DNA of 64,000 nt from Sphaerochaeta pleomorpha str. Grapes. GTDB taxonomy: Bacteria > Spirochaetota > Spirochaetia > Sphaerochaetales > Sphaerochaetaceae. The notes beneath the pieces were generated by a model. The model worked only from the letters and a program-made list of their open reading frames with translations, ran no database searches and was not told the DNA's origin. The position numbers and the translations under genes were made by a program. Location of the stretch: NCBI RefSeq assembly GCF_000236685.1, contig NC_016633.1, positions 3,038,001 to 3,102,000 of the forward strand, given 5' to 3'. Shown here one piece after another: positions 44,857-53,725 of this stretch (positions are counted from its first letter, which is position 1; each line of letters starts with the position of its first letter).

Positions 44857-46662
44857 TTATGCTTCGTAGCCGGTCAGGTCGATCTCACAGAAGAAGACCG
44901 TACGCCCGACGCAGTCTGCGTTTTTGATTTCGACACTCTTATGGGCGATTGCCTTTGATGAGGTGTTCCACCGCCCGTCATCGATCGGGTCGGCACTGAG
45001 GCGCTTCCACCGAAAGCGCGAGGCATCCAGCTCTTCGGTGATCTCGGTGGTGTTTTTGTGGACGTGGCAGGTGAGGATCGTATCGACCTGCTCGGGCCGG
45101 AAGATCGAGCCGTTGGACGACTGGATGGATACGGTGTACGACGATCCGTCCACCCCCGGTGGCCCCGGGGATCCGACGGTGTCGTTCTTGCCCCTGTCGA
45201 GTACCTGAAGGTAGGCTGGGGCACTCAGGTCGAATGCCGAGATGCCCACCGCCTCGTAGCGGTACACCGCACTCTCATCGGTGAAGGTGCGTGCGGTCAC
45301 CAGGACTGAAACATTCAGGCCGCTGAAGGCATCGTCGATCAGGCGTACCAGGGTGCCGCAATTCAAGTCGACGGCCGAGAAGAATGTGTACTGGCTGCCA
45401 GCATGGCGGTGGAACTGGCCCAGGAGGTTCGCATGTTCTTGGGCCAGGGTTCGCTCGTGTACGAACACCAGCTCCTCGGAAAGCAAATTGTCCGAATTTT
45501 CACCTTCGTAGACGCTGTCGGCTGTCCTGACGATGTTCGTGTCACGCACATAGATGATATCGGCATAGGCATCGAGTCTGGTGATGTGGTAGGCCAGCGT
45601 CCCGTTGTTGTGCGCCGCCACCTGCAGGTACGGACCGCCTGCAGCAGCGATGTTGGCGGTGATGTAGCCGCTTTCGGCGGTGAACTCGGTGCGCACGTTC
45701 GAGACGGCGATGATGTCGCTCGATCCCACGATATCGATCTCACTAGCGGCGTTGCAGGCTTCGATGAGGGCTAGAGTGCGGAAGCTGTCCGTCTGGGCTT
45801 CGGTCCACTCTCCTTGGGTATAGATTTCACTGCCGTCGAAGTGCGCACCACCTTCCAGCTTGAGGTAACAATACGGGTGCCCATCCCCTCTTTCTGTGGT
45901 ATTGCGGTACACCAGATAGTCGCCTGCCGTCCCTAAACGGGTAAATGAAACCCGCGCACTCTTGTACTGGCGGATCTTCTTGGAAAGCGTGATCGCCTTG
46001 CCTCCCACCACAACCAAGTCGTCCTTATCGAGGGTGGGAAGGTTCTCAGTGGAAGTGCAGTCCACCTTGAAGAGCCTGAGGTGTCCCAGTGCATCAAAGA
46101 AATACACATGACCCAGTTCATACACCAATTGGTCCAACAGCTCGCCGCAGGTGACCGATCCATCCACGCTTCGGGTGACCGGTGCAGTGAGGGAAATGCA
46201 ATCTGGTGATACGGTGATACCCGCTCTTGTGCAGATAGAGGCGATCGCCTCGCTGGCTGTGCAGTTGAATAGGTGCCGTCCACTTTCGATGAAAGCCTTT
46301 CCCAACAACCGGGTGCCGGTGTCCTCGATAGTGATCGCCAGCGCTTGCTTTCCGCTGTCGGTGAGCATCCAGTTGTAGCTGGTGGACAGGTATCCGGTGA
46401 ACACGGTTCCTGCCCCATCGGCGAGGATGGCTTTCACATCGCCTTCGGTGGCGATGATATCCTCGATTGCAGGGCAAGCCTTATCCAAGAGCAGATCAAC
46501 CTGATTCGAAGCGCTTTTCAAGCCGGACAGCAGCTGCTGGTGGAAGGTGATCGACCTGCGTGCGATATGCTGTTCGCCGATCGTCTGTACCAAGGAGTGT
46601 CCCTCCTCGAGGTCGCCTCCCAGGAAGGTGAGGGTGAGAGAGGGGCTGTGTATGATGCTCAT
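44857..46662 (-). CDS. Phage tail hub / tail-associated protein
   Basis: 601 aa, the first gene after the tape measure. The N-terminal ~200 residues resemble the gp27-like hub of siphovirus tails (QTIGEQHIARRSITFHQQ, VFTGYLSTSYNWMLTDSGKQALAITIEDTGTRLLGK, ASICTRAGITVSPD). After about residue 495 comes a GSPGPPG hinge and an Ig-like module matching that of the following protein. Such hubs connect tape measure, tube and fibres. No lysozyme motif was seen in it. Assignment rests on position plus overall style. Confidence 0.7.
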   Translation of the reverse strand: MSIIHSPSLTLTFLGGDLEEGHSLVQTIGEQHIARRSITFHQQLLSGLKSASNQVDLLLDKACPAIEDIIATEGDVKAILADGAGTVFTGYLSTSYNWMLTDSGKQALAITIEDTGTRLLGKAFIESGRHLFNCTASEAIASICTRAGITVSPDCISLTAPVTRSVDGSVTCGELLDQLVYELGHVYFFDALGHLRLFKVDCTSTENLPTLDKDDLVVVGGKAITLSKKIRQYKSARVSFTRLGTAGDYLVYRNTTERGDGHPYCYLKLEGGAHFDGSEIYTQGEWTEAQTDSFRTLALIEACNAASEIDIVGSSDIIAVSNVRTEFTAESGYITANIAAAGGPYLQVAAHNNGTLAYHITRLDAYADIIYVRDTNIVRTADSVYEGENSDNLLSEELVFVHERTLAQEHANLLGQFHRHAGSQYTFFSAVDLNCGTLVRLIDDAFSGLNVSVLVTARTFTDESAVYRYEAVGISAFDLSAPAYLQVLDRGKNDTVGSPGPPGVDGSSYTVSIQSSNGSIFRPEQVDTILTCHVHKNTTEITEELDASRFRWKRLSADPIDDGRWNTSSKAIAHKSVEIKNADCVGRTVFFCEIDLTGYEA

Positions 46663-48987
46663 CTAGGTTGTCACTCCGTAGTAATCCAGCCGCTCGAACT
46701 CGCCTCGGATCATCCGGGCGAAGGCGCGCATCCCGTCGCTGCCTACAACCGGTGCCTGCTGGTAGATGTTGATGGTCACTTGCGTCGCTCCCTGATACCC
46801 TGCGTTTCCCACTGCCGTGGTGGTGGAGACCGCGTCGGTTGCCACGCTCCCCTGGTCTGCGATCGCATCGATGTTCGCCAGGCGATCAGCAAGGCCGCTG
46901 AAGGCGTCGCTGGAAAAGGATCCGGGACTGGATGCATAGCTTTTCTTTCTGAACGGGTGCACCAGGTTGTAGGCCGCGGTGGCAATCACGGACCCGAGGT
47001 ACTGCACCCAGCTTCCGAGCCACGACAACAGGTCCGCGACGTACTGCAGTGGGCTCATGAGGATCGTGAACGCCTTGGCCACCAACAGCAGGATGGGTGA
47101 GAATGCCATCATGATGCCGCTGATGACCTGGAAGACCGGGGCAAGGCTTTGCAATACAGGGGTAAGGACCGCCATGAGGATGTTTCCCACCAAGGCGAAG
47201 GCTGTGTGCAGCACATCCAAGACCGGCAGGAACAGACTTGCCAAGGTGGTCCCGATCCAGGTGAAAGTGTCCACCAGTGGCTGGAACACCGCCGTGAGCG
47301 CCGGCTCCATCACCGATACGAACCCCTGGAGGATGGTGAGCAGGATGCCCAAGGGAGAGAGGGTATTGAAGATGATGTCGAGGATCGGCTGCAACGTTGA
47401 TATGATCGCGGTAACCCCTCCCAGCATCTCGGTGGCCACCATGCCCATAAGGCCTCCGCTTACGTCCCCGAACAGGCCGGTGAACACACTGGTCAATCCG
47501 TCAGAGAGCATCGAGGCGATCTGAGAGCCCATGCGTGTGTCGGTCTGCTTGGTGTTATCGGCTGTCTCAGCTGTAGAGGCTGCCGTGCCCTCACCACTGG
47601 AGGCGATCTGGGAAAGCAGCTTGGTCTGATTCGCCGCATCAGCCTTCTGGGCGATCGCCTCAAGGTCAGGTGCGACAATCTCATCGAGTGCAGTCTTGAA
47701 ATCAAGGCCGATATCGCCGTACAGGGAAGAGACCATGTCGGCACTATTGAGCACGACCGTCTGGGCGGTATCGATCGCATCGGTGAGCGCATCACGCAAC
47801 AGCGGTCCCAGATTCTCAAAGCTCTGGTCGGCTTGCTGCTTGTAGAAGGTCGCCTCATCCTTGCTTTCAGCGGCTCCCATATCAAGGTTTGCCAGCTTGT
47901 CACCCAGGCCGAAGATCTTTCCCACCCAGGTGCCCTGGATCTTGTCCCCCGCCTTGTTGATCGCATTCTGGAATGCCCCCAGGATCGCACTTTCGATGTT
48001 CAGCGCGATGTAGGTGACCCAGCTGATGATGCCCACCACTGCATTGCCCAGCAGCTTGGGAATGCTTTCGAACACCGCCTTGAGCATGGCACTGATGACG
48101 ATGCCGATATTCTGGGCTGTGGTGGTGATGATCAGCTTGAGCGAATCCCACTCGAATGTGCGCTTGAGCAACTCCCACACGGTGGAAAGCGTCAGCTTGA
48201 AAGCTTGGGGCAGGTTCTTCATCACCGCCCCTACGTAGTTGATGAGAGCAGTGAGGTTGGTCTTGATGCCGCTGAAAGCTACATCGAGGTTACCCAACCA
48301 CGGACCGAAGTTGTAATCGATGATGCCGCCCACCTGCTGGCGGATGTCGCCCCAGGTGTTCTTCATGTTCGTCAGGTGTTGGGCGGTATCCCCATCGGCC
48401 ATCATCGCCGAGTACTCTCCGAGCTTGTCGATCACCTTGTCGACCGCCGCTCCGTGTGCGAGCTCGTCCTTGGTGAGGCCATCGAGCTCGATGCCGAGCT
48501 TTCTCAGCTCCCCGGTGGCCCCGGTGTAAGAATCCAGCAGGTTCATCATCGAGCCGTTGAGGTCCTTGCCCGTCACGTTGGACAGGTACACTGCAGCCTC
48601 GGAGATGCTTTCAATTTCGTCGGCACTCTTGCCCAGGGCGGCCAGCTGGGCGACCATGGATTCGATATCGCCCTTGCCAGAGAGTGTCTGGCTGCTCAGC
48701 CGCTCGACCACGGCAGTAACCTTCTCATACGAGGTGCTGTCGCCCAGTGCGAGGGCGAGTTGCTTGTAGGATCGTTCGGCAGCGGAGAACTCGGAGAATG
48801 TTGAGCTCACCGCGCTTCCCAAAGCCTTCACTGAAGCGATGATCGCGGTGGCGGCGAAGGCGCCTTTAAGCACTCCACCCAGTTTGGTTGCAGCACCCTT
48901 GAGGCTTCCCAGGTCGGCTGCAGCTGATTTGACAGCCCCTCCGATGTCGTTCTGGCCTTTGATGATGACTTTCGCTTGTGCTGCCAT
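46663..48987 (-). CDS. Tail tape measure protein
   Basis: 774 aa from ATG 48987 (GGGGAAAG upstream); the frame starting at 49008 has no ribosome-binding site. The N-terminal part is helical and Ala/Gly-rich (AKVIIKGQNDIGGAVKSAAADLGSLKGAATKLGGVLKG), with a PhageMin_Tail-like block (about 75-190). A long hydrophobic middle has several membrane-like helices (about 510-690), typical of tape measures that line the tail and enter the host membrane. Its length should set tail length. It follows the frameshifted tail chaperone, as expected. Confidence 0.9.
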   Translation of the reverse strand: MAAQAKVIIKGQNDIGGAVKSAAADLGSLKGAATKLGGVLKGAFAATAIIASVKALGSAVSSTFSEFSAAERSYKQLALALGDSTSYEKVTAVVERLSSQTLSGKGDIESMVAQLAALGKSADEIESISEAAVYLSNVTGKDLNGSMMNLLDSYTGATGELRKLGIELDGLTKDELAHGAAVDKVIDKLGEYSAMMADGDTAQHLTNMKNTWGDIRQQVGGIIDYNFGPWLGNLDVAFSGIKTNLTALINYVGAVMKNLPQAFKLTLSTVWELLKRTFEWDSLKLIITTTAQNIGIVISAMLKAVFESIPKLLGNAVVGIISWVTYIALNIESAILGAFQNAINKAGDKIQGTWVGKIFGLGDKLANLDMGAAESKDEATFYKQQADQSFENLGPLLRDALTDAIDTAQTVVLNSADMVSSLYGDIGLDFKTALDEIVAPDLEAIAQKADAANQTKLLSQIASSGEGTAASTAETADNTKQTDTRMGSQIASMLSDGLTSVFTGLFGDVSGGLMGMVATEMLGGVTAIISTLQPILDIIFNTLSPLGILLTILQGFVSVMEPALTAVFQPLVDTFTWIGTTLASLFLPVLDVLHTAFALVGNILMAVLTPVLQSLAPVFQVISGIMMAFSPILLLVAKAFTILMSPLQYVADLLSWLGSWVQYLGSVIATAAYNLVHPFRKKSYASSPGSFSSDAFSGLADRLANIDAIADQGSVATDAVSTTTAVGNAGYQGATQVTINIYQQAPVVGSDGMRAFARMIRGEFERLDYYGVTT

Positions 48988-49013
48988 ACTCGCTTTCCCC
49001 TTATGCAATGTAA

Positions 49014-49034
49014 AGGGCGCCCCATGGACGCCCT
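49014..49034 (-). promoter_or_regulatory. Small hairpin between tail chaperone and tape measure
   Basis: On the minus strand AGGGCG and CGCCCT pair around TCCATGGGG, followed by TT. Too weak for sure termination; it may modulate tape-measure expression. Confidence 0.3.
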
Positions 49035-49038
49035 GTGA

Positions 49039-49661
49039 TTAGTGTTTCTGTGTCATTTTCTTAGCCTGCTCATGCACATGTCTCCGGTAGTTGAGCTGAA
49101 TCAGCTTGAGGATCTGCATGCTCATGTACGGCTGGTCCATGAGAGAACCAGCGAACGGTAGGTGCCTGAAGTCCCCGCTCTCAGAATCGCAGCAGGGAAG
49201 GAAGATATCGGTTATGTAGAAGAGCCAGTGGCCGTACTCGGCGTAGAGCTCTGCGCTTCTTCTTCCGTTGAAGACCTCGCAGCAGAGGGATGCGATCTGC
49301 CGCCGCTCGCGTCCGCACGGGAAAAAAAAGCGGCATGGGTGTATTCGTTGACGACCTTCACCGTCAGATCCAGCGACTCGAATACCAGAGAGGCAACCTC
49401 GCGGTTGTCCATCTTCTTTTTGGCATCCGCATCCTCGTAGAAGTTGTGGTCAACCAGGATCGAGGGAAGCAGATCACGAAGGAGGGTGAGTGTCTGGTTC
49501 TCCCCCTGCTCTGAGGCTTCCTTGAGTCGGAGCATCTCCAAGGTGGGCAGTTCCTTGAGTACGATATAGGCTTCATCGTCCGCCTTGAGGCCCACCAGTG
49601 TTCCCACTTCAATGCGCACCTTCTGTATGCACGCGTCATAATGTCTTGTCTTGATGAACAT
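49039..49661 (-). CDS. Tail assembly chaperone, frameshifted long form (G-T type)
   Basis: Reading from ATG 49661 and slipping back one base at T TTT TTT (49329-49323) joins the first 113 residues to a second frame. That frame is open for 94 more codons to a stop at 49039, giving about 207 aa. The extension (RRQIASLCCEVFNGRRSAEL, then YAEYGHWLFYITDIFLP … MQILKLIQLNYRRH) is protein-like and fills the gap before the tape measure. This mirrors the lambda G/GT scheme, in which the rare long form binds the tape measure. I checked that no stop interrupts the −1 frame. Confidence 0.8.
49212..49661 (-). CDS. Tail assembly chaperone, short form (G type)
   Basis: 149 aa from ATG 49661, preceded by GGAGG. 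The N-terminal part (MFIKTRHYDACIQKVRIEVG … LPTLEMLRLKEASEQGENQTLTLLRDLLPSILVDHNFYED) is helical; the last ~35 residues in the zero frame are a low-complexity Ser/Thr tail, which fits simple read-on past the slip site. Upstream in-frame codons to 50099 are a shadow of the tail tube gene and are excluded. It sits between tail tube and tape measure, as chaperones do. Confidence 0.8.
   Translation of the reverse strand: MFIKTRHYDACIQKVRIEVGTLVGLKADDEAYIVLKELPTLEMLRLKEASEQGENQTLTLLRDLLPSILVDHNFYEDADAKKKMDNREVASLVFESLDLTVKVVNEYTHAAFFSRADASGGRSHPSAARSSTEEEAQSSTPSTATGSST
49323..49329 (-). promoter_or_regulatory. Programmed −1 ribosomal frameshift site
   Basis: Heptamer T TTT TTT in the zero frame (GCT TTT TTT TCC) within a run of eight T. 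Slipping gives TTT TTT TTC CCG. GC-rich sequence follows and may form the stimulating structure, although I could not fix a single stem. Confidence 0.75.
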
Positions 49662-49666
49662 GTCTG

Positions 49667-50626
49667 TTATCCTCCGTAGGGTGTCGAAATCTTGTCGGTG
49701 ATCACGATGGTGATGGGCTCTTCGGTGCCCACACTGAGTGCCTCGCCTGCAACGGTGGAGCTGAGTATGCCCGTTCCCCCGACATTCGCATCCACCTCGC
49801 TGATCGCCACATGCGAGAGGGTGATGGTAATGCTGTGCCCTGCACCAGGGGATGAGAAGGTCAGCTGAACAGAAGCGTTCTCCTCGCTGGTCAGGTACGA
49901 ACTCTTGAGCGTTTCCACCTCGGCGCTGTAGGGGATCTCGAAGTTGATGGTCACAGCTCTCTTTCCATGCTGGGGCCTGCCTGCATACAGGCCCGAGGCA
50001 TAGGTACGCGGGGAGCTTTCGAGCGCGTTGTCGATCTTCAGTGATGCGCTGGTGATGTCGTACGTGCTTCCGTTGACCGTGAAGGTCGCATTGGTGCACC
50101 GGTACGAGGGGATGGAGAAGCTCTTCAGTGCCTCTTCAATGGTTCCGTTCTCTTCAGTGGTCCCCTTGATGTCTATGCTGCCCTTCACATAATCGCCGGC
50201 TGCGCAATCCAGGCTGAGGGCGCTGATGGTGCACCCCGCGTAGCGCTTGATTGCCGCCTTGCGGTCGATGGTGAAGGTGAGGCTGGGAAGTGCCTCGTTC
50301 ACATCGCAAAGGCCGATGGTGTGGGTGTACGATTCCGAGTCTCCCACCTGGGCGCAGGTGTCTTCTCCCCCCAGGGCGGCGTGCAGGATGAGACCGGCCG
50401 ATTCGGGCCGGAGGATGAAGCTCACCGAGCCCTCCACCGTCACCGCCAGAAGATCGCGGTTCGTAGCAGTCTTGCTTCCCAGCAGCGAACCCTCGTCACC
50501 TTTCTCGACAGCCACCTTGATGCTTTCACTGGTCAGATCGACCAGTGTTGTGGGACTGGCAGCTTGGGCGAAGGAGCTTTCCTTGCCTGCCTGCAGCCGC
50601 GATCCCGTTCCTGTGTAAAATGCCAT
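49667..50626 (-). CDS. Phage tail tube (major tail) protein
   Basis: 319 aa from ATG 50626; the extension to 50668 lacks a ribosome-binding site. The N-terminal MAFYTGTGSRLQAGKESSFAQ is a common tail-tube opening. β-rich body with repeated Ig-like texture (GTKTATNR, VEGSVSFILRPES, KGSIDIKGTTEENGTI, HSITITLSHVAISEVDANVG). It stands after the tail terminator-like gene and before the chaperone, the standard place for the major tail protein. Confidence 0.82.
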   Translation of the reverse strand: MAFYTGTGSRLQAGKESSFAQAASPTTLVDLTSESIKVAVEKGDEGSLLGSKTATNRDLLAVTVEGSVSFILRPESAGLILHAALGGEDTCAQVGDSESYTHTIGLCDVNEALPSLTFTIDRKAAIKRYAGCTISALSLDCAAGDYVKGSIDIKGTTEENGTIEEALKSFSIPSYRCTNATFTVNGSTYDITSASLKIDNALESSPRTYASGLYAGRPQHGKRAVTINFEIPYSAEVETLKSSYLTSEENASVQLTFSSPGAGHSITITLSHVAISEVDANVGGTGILSSTVAGEALSVGTEEPITIVITDKISTPYGG

Positions 50627-50649
50627 ATGCGTTTCCTCTCTTGTGGTAT

Positions 50650-51108
50650 CTAGAATTCCTTGGACCACTGCAAATCGATGCTTGCCTCGATGGCGGTGAC
50701 CGTCGTGCTTGCGGTTACGGCAGGGTAGTAGTCCATGTCGGTGATGCGCGCGTCCTCGATGAATCCTCCCAGCGTGGGATCACCTCGTACGAGTAGGTAC
50801 AGGGCTCCATACAGTGCGAATACACGCTTGACCAGAATCGCGTTGGGTGCACTCTTGCACAGGAGAAAGATGGTTGCGCGCATGGTGGCCAGGTCGCTGT
50901 TCATGCCCAGCGGCTCGAGGTTCTCATAATCGGGCTGGATGTAAAGCATCGTGGGTCGCCGCATGCTGTCCACATCAGGAAAGTCGATCTCTATGTTCTT
51001 ATCGTCGAAGTGCTCGATGGAAATTCCCTCTTCGCTCTCCTGCAATCCGACCAAATCGGTGGCAATCACCGCCTTGAGCCTTTCGAGCACCTGCATCTCG
51101 GTTATCAT
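50650..51108 (-). CDS. Probable tail terminator / tail completion protein
   Basis: 152 aa. αβ-type sequence (MITEMQVLERLKAVIATDL … EIDFPDVDSMRRPTMLYIQPDYENLEPLGMNSDLATMRATIFLLCK … ITAIEASIDLQW in outline), consistent with lambda gpU-like terminators. Its ATG overlaps the previous stop (ATGA). Assignment is mainly from position between the HK97 gp10-like gene and the tail tube gene. Confidence 0.6.
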   Translation of the reverse strand: MITEMQVLERLKAVIATDLVGLQESEEGISIEHFDDKNIEIDFPDVDSMRRPTMLYIQPDYENLEPLGMNSDLATMRATIFLLCKSAPNAILVKRVFALYGALYLLVRGDPTLGGFIEDARITDMDYYPAVTASTTVTAIEASIDLQWSKEF

Positions 51109-51623
51109 CGTTTACTCTCCTTTTCAATGCGCGCCACTTCCCGCTGCACCAGCTGATCGAGCTTCGTCTTGAAGGCCGTTGTGCTCAGGTACTTCTTCAC
51201 CGGAGCGGCCACAAAGTCGCGCTCGGGAAGCTTCACCGAGTGCACGCGCACCCATTTTCCGTCCTTCTGGAATGTGAGGTATCCCCCATCCTTGGCAGTG
51301 ATCCGAGCTCCCTTGGCCAGTGCGTAGCCGTAGAATACTTTGGTCTCTTGTGAGGAAGCTTTGGCCTCGACAATGACAGCTTTACCGCTACGGATCACGC
51401 GGCGGCTGATGCTCTTGTACAGCGCCCCACTACCTTTAGAGAGCCCTTGGGACTTGTAGGCCTTACGTACCTGGGCTCTTGCGGCCGTACCGATGCCGCC
51501 CAGAATGCGACGCATCGCCTTGTGCCGCTTCGCCCCCAGACCCTCGAGGAAGGAAAGTGCCTCATCCAGTTCGGTTTGAACTGATATGCTTTCAGTGCTG
51601 TATCGTTTCCGTCTCTCAAACAT
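51105..51623 (-). CDS. HK97 gp10-like neck/connector protein
   Basis: 172 aa from ATG 51623, the start chosen because the upstream gene's stop lies one base before it. A basic protein with AKRHKAMRRILGGIGTAARAQVRKAYKSQGL followed by KGSGALYKSISRRV and a C-terminal ERDFVAAPVKKYL, a frequent pattern in HK97 gp10-type proteins. It probably closes the head-tail joint. Confidence 0.7.
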   Translation of the reverse strand: MFERRKRYSTESISVQTELDEALSFLEGLGAKRHKAMRRILGGIGTAARAQVRKAYKSQGLSKGSGALYKSISRRVIRSGKAVIVEAKASSQETKVFYGYALAKGARITAKDGGYLTFQKDGKWVRVHSVKLPERDFVAAPVKKYLSTTAFKTKLDQLVQREVARIEKESKR

Positions 51624-51624
51624 G

Positions 51625-52170
51625 TCAGAACCCCAGGATGCGCAAGCTGTCCAGCGGTTGGAGGTATTTGCGGTAGTTGCTGTAATTGACGAACGTGCGG
51701 CTGTTGTCGGCAAAGCTCTTGCCTGTCAGGCCGATGTTCCCCCCGGTCTCGCTGAGCATGAGCGTGGCGATGCGTAGGATCGAGACGACGATCACCGAAG
51801 GCATCTGCTCGATTTCCCATCCAGCGGTGTAGCTGAGGCGGATATTGTCTTCCCCGATGGGAAACTTCGTGGCATGGTCGATGAAGCTGATGTAGTCGTC
51901 GTAGGTTTTCACCTGCGTGGTATCGATAGGCGTAGTCCCCATGATAAGAGACTCGACCGACTGGATATTGCGACAGGGTAGGTACAGGCGACGAGAGCCC
52001 GAGCCCGAGGCGACCACATCGGTATACTCCTGCTGCTTAGGATCGAAGCCCAAATACGAGGTCACGATATCCTCAGCAGTGGACAAGAAGGCGCCCTTGA
52101 GCTGCACGGCCTCGCTTACGTCCTCGTAGTTGCCGCTGTAGGTGTTGAACATGGCGATGCTTGCGATCAT
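51625..52170 (-). CDS. Head-tail connector (adaptor) protein
   Basis: 181 aa, rich in helices, with the region EAVQLKGAFLSTAEDIVTSYLGFDPKQQEYTDVV and then RLYLPCRNIQSVESLIMGTTPID typical of gp6/gp15-like adaptors that dock below the portal. Gene order (capsid, head fibre, adaptor, gp10-like) supports this. A GC-rich stem lies in the 80-bp gap before it. Confidence 0.65.
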   Translation of the reverse strand: MIASIAMFNTYSGNYEDVSEAVQLKGAFLSTAEDIVTSYLGFDPKQQEYTDVVASGSGSRRLYLPCRNIQSVESLIMGTTPIDTTQVKTYDDYISFIDHATKFPIGEDNIRLSYTAGWEIEQMPSVIVVSILRIATLMLSETGGNIGLTGKSFADNSRTFVNYSNYRKYLQPLDSLRILGF

Positions 52171-52250
52171 GTACTTCCTCCTTCATCAAGGTGATGGACA
52201 CCCCGGCTCTCACCGGGATGCCCCCAAAAATCCTTGGAATCCGTTTACTG

Positions 52251-52499
52251 TCAGCTGGCCATCAGGCCCGCACTCCTTAGCTTTGCCAGCAGTGCATTGA
52301 AATCCATCACGAGCTCTTCGATGGTGGTCGCTGTGCTATCGACTTGGCTGGCAGCAGGAGTGAAGTTTCCACCGGGCAGCCCATCGATGATCGCCGCAGG
52401 ATCGATGGTTACCTTCGCATTCGCTGCGAGGATGACCTCGCCGCCGATGACAGTTTTCTCACCGCCTTGCTCGCGGTAGTTCTTGGTGTTATATGACAT
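52251..52499 (-). CDS. Head fibre protein
   Basis: 82 aa. MSYNTKNYREQGGEKTVIGG and then EVILAANAKVTID match the small phage head-fibre family often encoded right after the capsid protein. A C-terminal coiled-coil-like helix (IEELVMDFNALLAKLRSAGLM) probably trimerises. The second Met (52499) is taken as start; the codon at 52502 is an alternative. It likely decorates the capsid surface. Confidence 0.75.
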   Translation of the reverse strand: MSYNTKNYREQGGEKTVIGGEVILAANAKVTIDPAAIIDGLPGGNFTPAASQVDSTATTIEELVMDFNALLAKLRSAGLMAS

Positions 52500-52511
52500 C
52501 AATTACCTCCC

Positions 52512-53714
52512 TTAGGCTTTCTGCTGCAGGACCTTGACGGCCTCGCCGAGTATCAGTCGCCCATCCACACGCTGGGATCCGAGGAAGCCAACCTGTCCGG
52601 TCGGTGCGAACAGTTCGCCCAGGCGCTTGAAGGTACGTCCCTGGCGGTCGGCGATCCAGTAGTACGAGAAGTCCCCGAAGGCCAGCGTCTTGGCCCCGCT
52701 TGCGATTTCGGGCATGTAGGCCGAAGTCTTCACCGGACAGCTGAGGATAGTGTCGGGAGTGCCTGCAGTCAGCGAAGGCTGCCAGATGTACTGTCCGTTG
52801 CCGTCCTTGAGCTTGCGAAGTGCCTTGACGGTGGCATCATTGGTCACCCACACCGCGTTCTTGCGGTACGGACTACGAAGCGCATAATACAGGTCGATGA
52901 CTTCGTCGGCATTCAGGGCGGTTGCGGAAGCCGCGTTGACGCCGATCTGTGCACCCCCTGTGGCCGCGAGGATACCCAGCGGCTTGCCCGATCCGTCCCC
53001 GGTGAAGAACGCTGCCTCTTCCTTGGCCCCGATGCGGCGGGCGAACTCGGTGGCGATGTAAGACTCGATGTCGAACACGCTGTCGTTGATGAGCTCCTCG
53101 CTCACCTTGATGATCGTACCCAGCTTGTAGGCGCTGATGGTCACCTGCCCGAAGCTGTCATCGCTCTCAGGATACGTTCCCTCCTCATCGATCCATGCCG
53201 CCTCGCCCTTGGATGCGGAAATGGGAATCTTGCGATCGCCGCTGGCAGTCTGGATGATCCTGGCAATTGAGCGGAACAGGTTCTCCTCCTCCAACGCTGT
53301 CACGAGGGTGTGTTCGAATTCGTCGGGCACCAGGTAGCCGCCTTCGGTGTCGGTGCCAACCTGCAATGCGTTACGCAGTTCTGGTGCGTTCTCGCGGCGT
53401 CTGAGGTGGTTCCAGAATGCCTTTCGATACTCGTCCGAAGCTCGTCCTGCTTTCTTCTCAGCCTTCTGCGCTCCATCGGGGCGGCTAGTGATCGGAGAGC
53501 CCACGTGCGCGTTCAGCTCACGCTCGAACGCCTCGATGCGCTCCTGTCGTTCGATCTCGTGGCCCAAATCCACGATCTCCTCTTCCATACGTTCGTAGGT
53601 GGTCCTATCCTCGGCGCTCAGGATGCCCTTGTCGTTGCGCCTGGAGTCGAGGAATGCCTTTGCCTGTTCCCAGGTCTTCGCGCGCTGTGCACGCATGTCG
53701 TTGATCTTTCCCAT
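52512..53714 (-). CDS. HK97-type major capsid protein
   Basis: 400 aa. The first ~100 residues are a charged coiled coil that serves as scaffold (Δ-domain) and would be removed by the protease encoded upstream. The HK97 fold follows: YLVPDEFEHTLVTALEEENLFRSIARIIQTASG, then GTIIKVSEELINDSVFDIESYIATEFARRIGAKEEAAFFTGDGSGKPLGIL in pattern, ending with YMPEIASGAKTLAFGDFSYYWIADRQG. Length and domain order are normal. Confidence 0.95.
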   Translation of the reverse strand: MGKINDMRAQRAKTWEQAKAFLDSRRNDKGILSAEDRTTYERMEEEIVDLGHEIERQERIEAFERELNAHVGSPITSRPDGAQKAEKKAGRASDEYRKAFWNHLRRRENAPELRNALQVGTDTEGGYLVPDEFEHTLVTALEEENLFRSIARIIQTASGDRKIPISASKGEAAWIDEEGTYPESDDSFGQVTISAYKLGTIIKVSEELINDSVFDIESYIATEFARRIGAKEEAAFFTGDGSGKPLGILAATGGAQIGVNAASATALNADEVIDLYYALRSPYRKNAVWVTNDATVKALRKLKDGNGQYIWQPSLTAGTPDTILSCPVKTSAYMPEIASGAKTLAFGDFSYYWIADRQGRTFKRLGELFAPTGQVGFLGSQRVDGRLILGEAVKVLQQKA

Positions 53715-53725
53715 TGTGTCTTCTC

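Noticed and set aside
46273-48804. Long plus-strand frames opposite tail hub and tape measure genes
   Set aside because: Long antisense frames are expected in GC-rich coding sequence; minus-strand products are clear phage proteins.
49662-50099. Upstream extension of the tail chaperone frame to 50099
   Set aside because: Shadow of the tail tube gene; the true start at 49661 has GGAGG and the extension has low-complexity His/Arg composition.
52185-52225. GC-rich stem between connector and head fibre genes as a terminator
   Set aside because: The stem is real but no U run follows on either strand, so termination cannot be supported.
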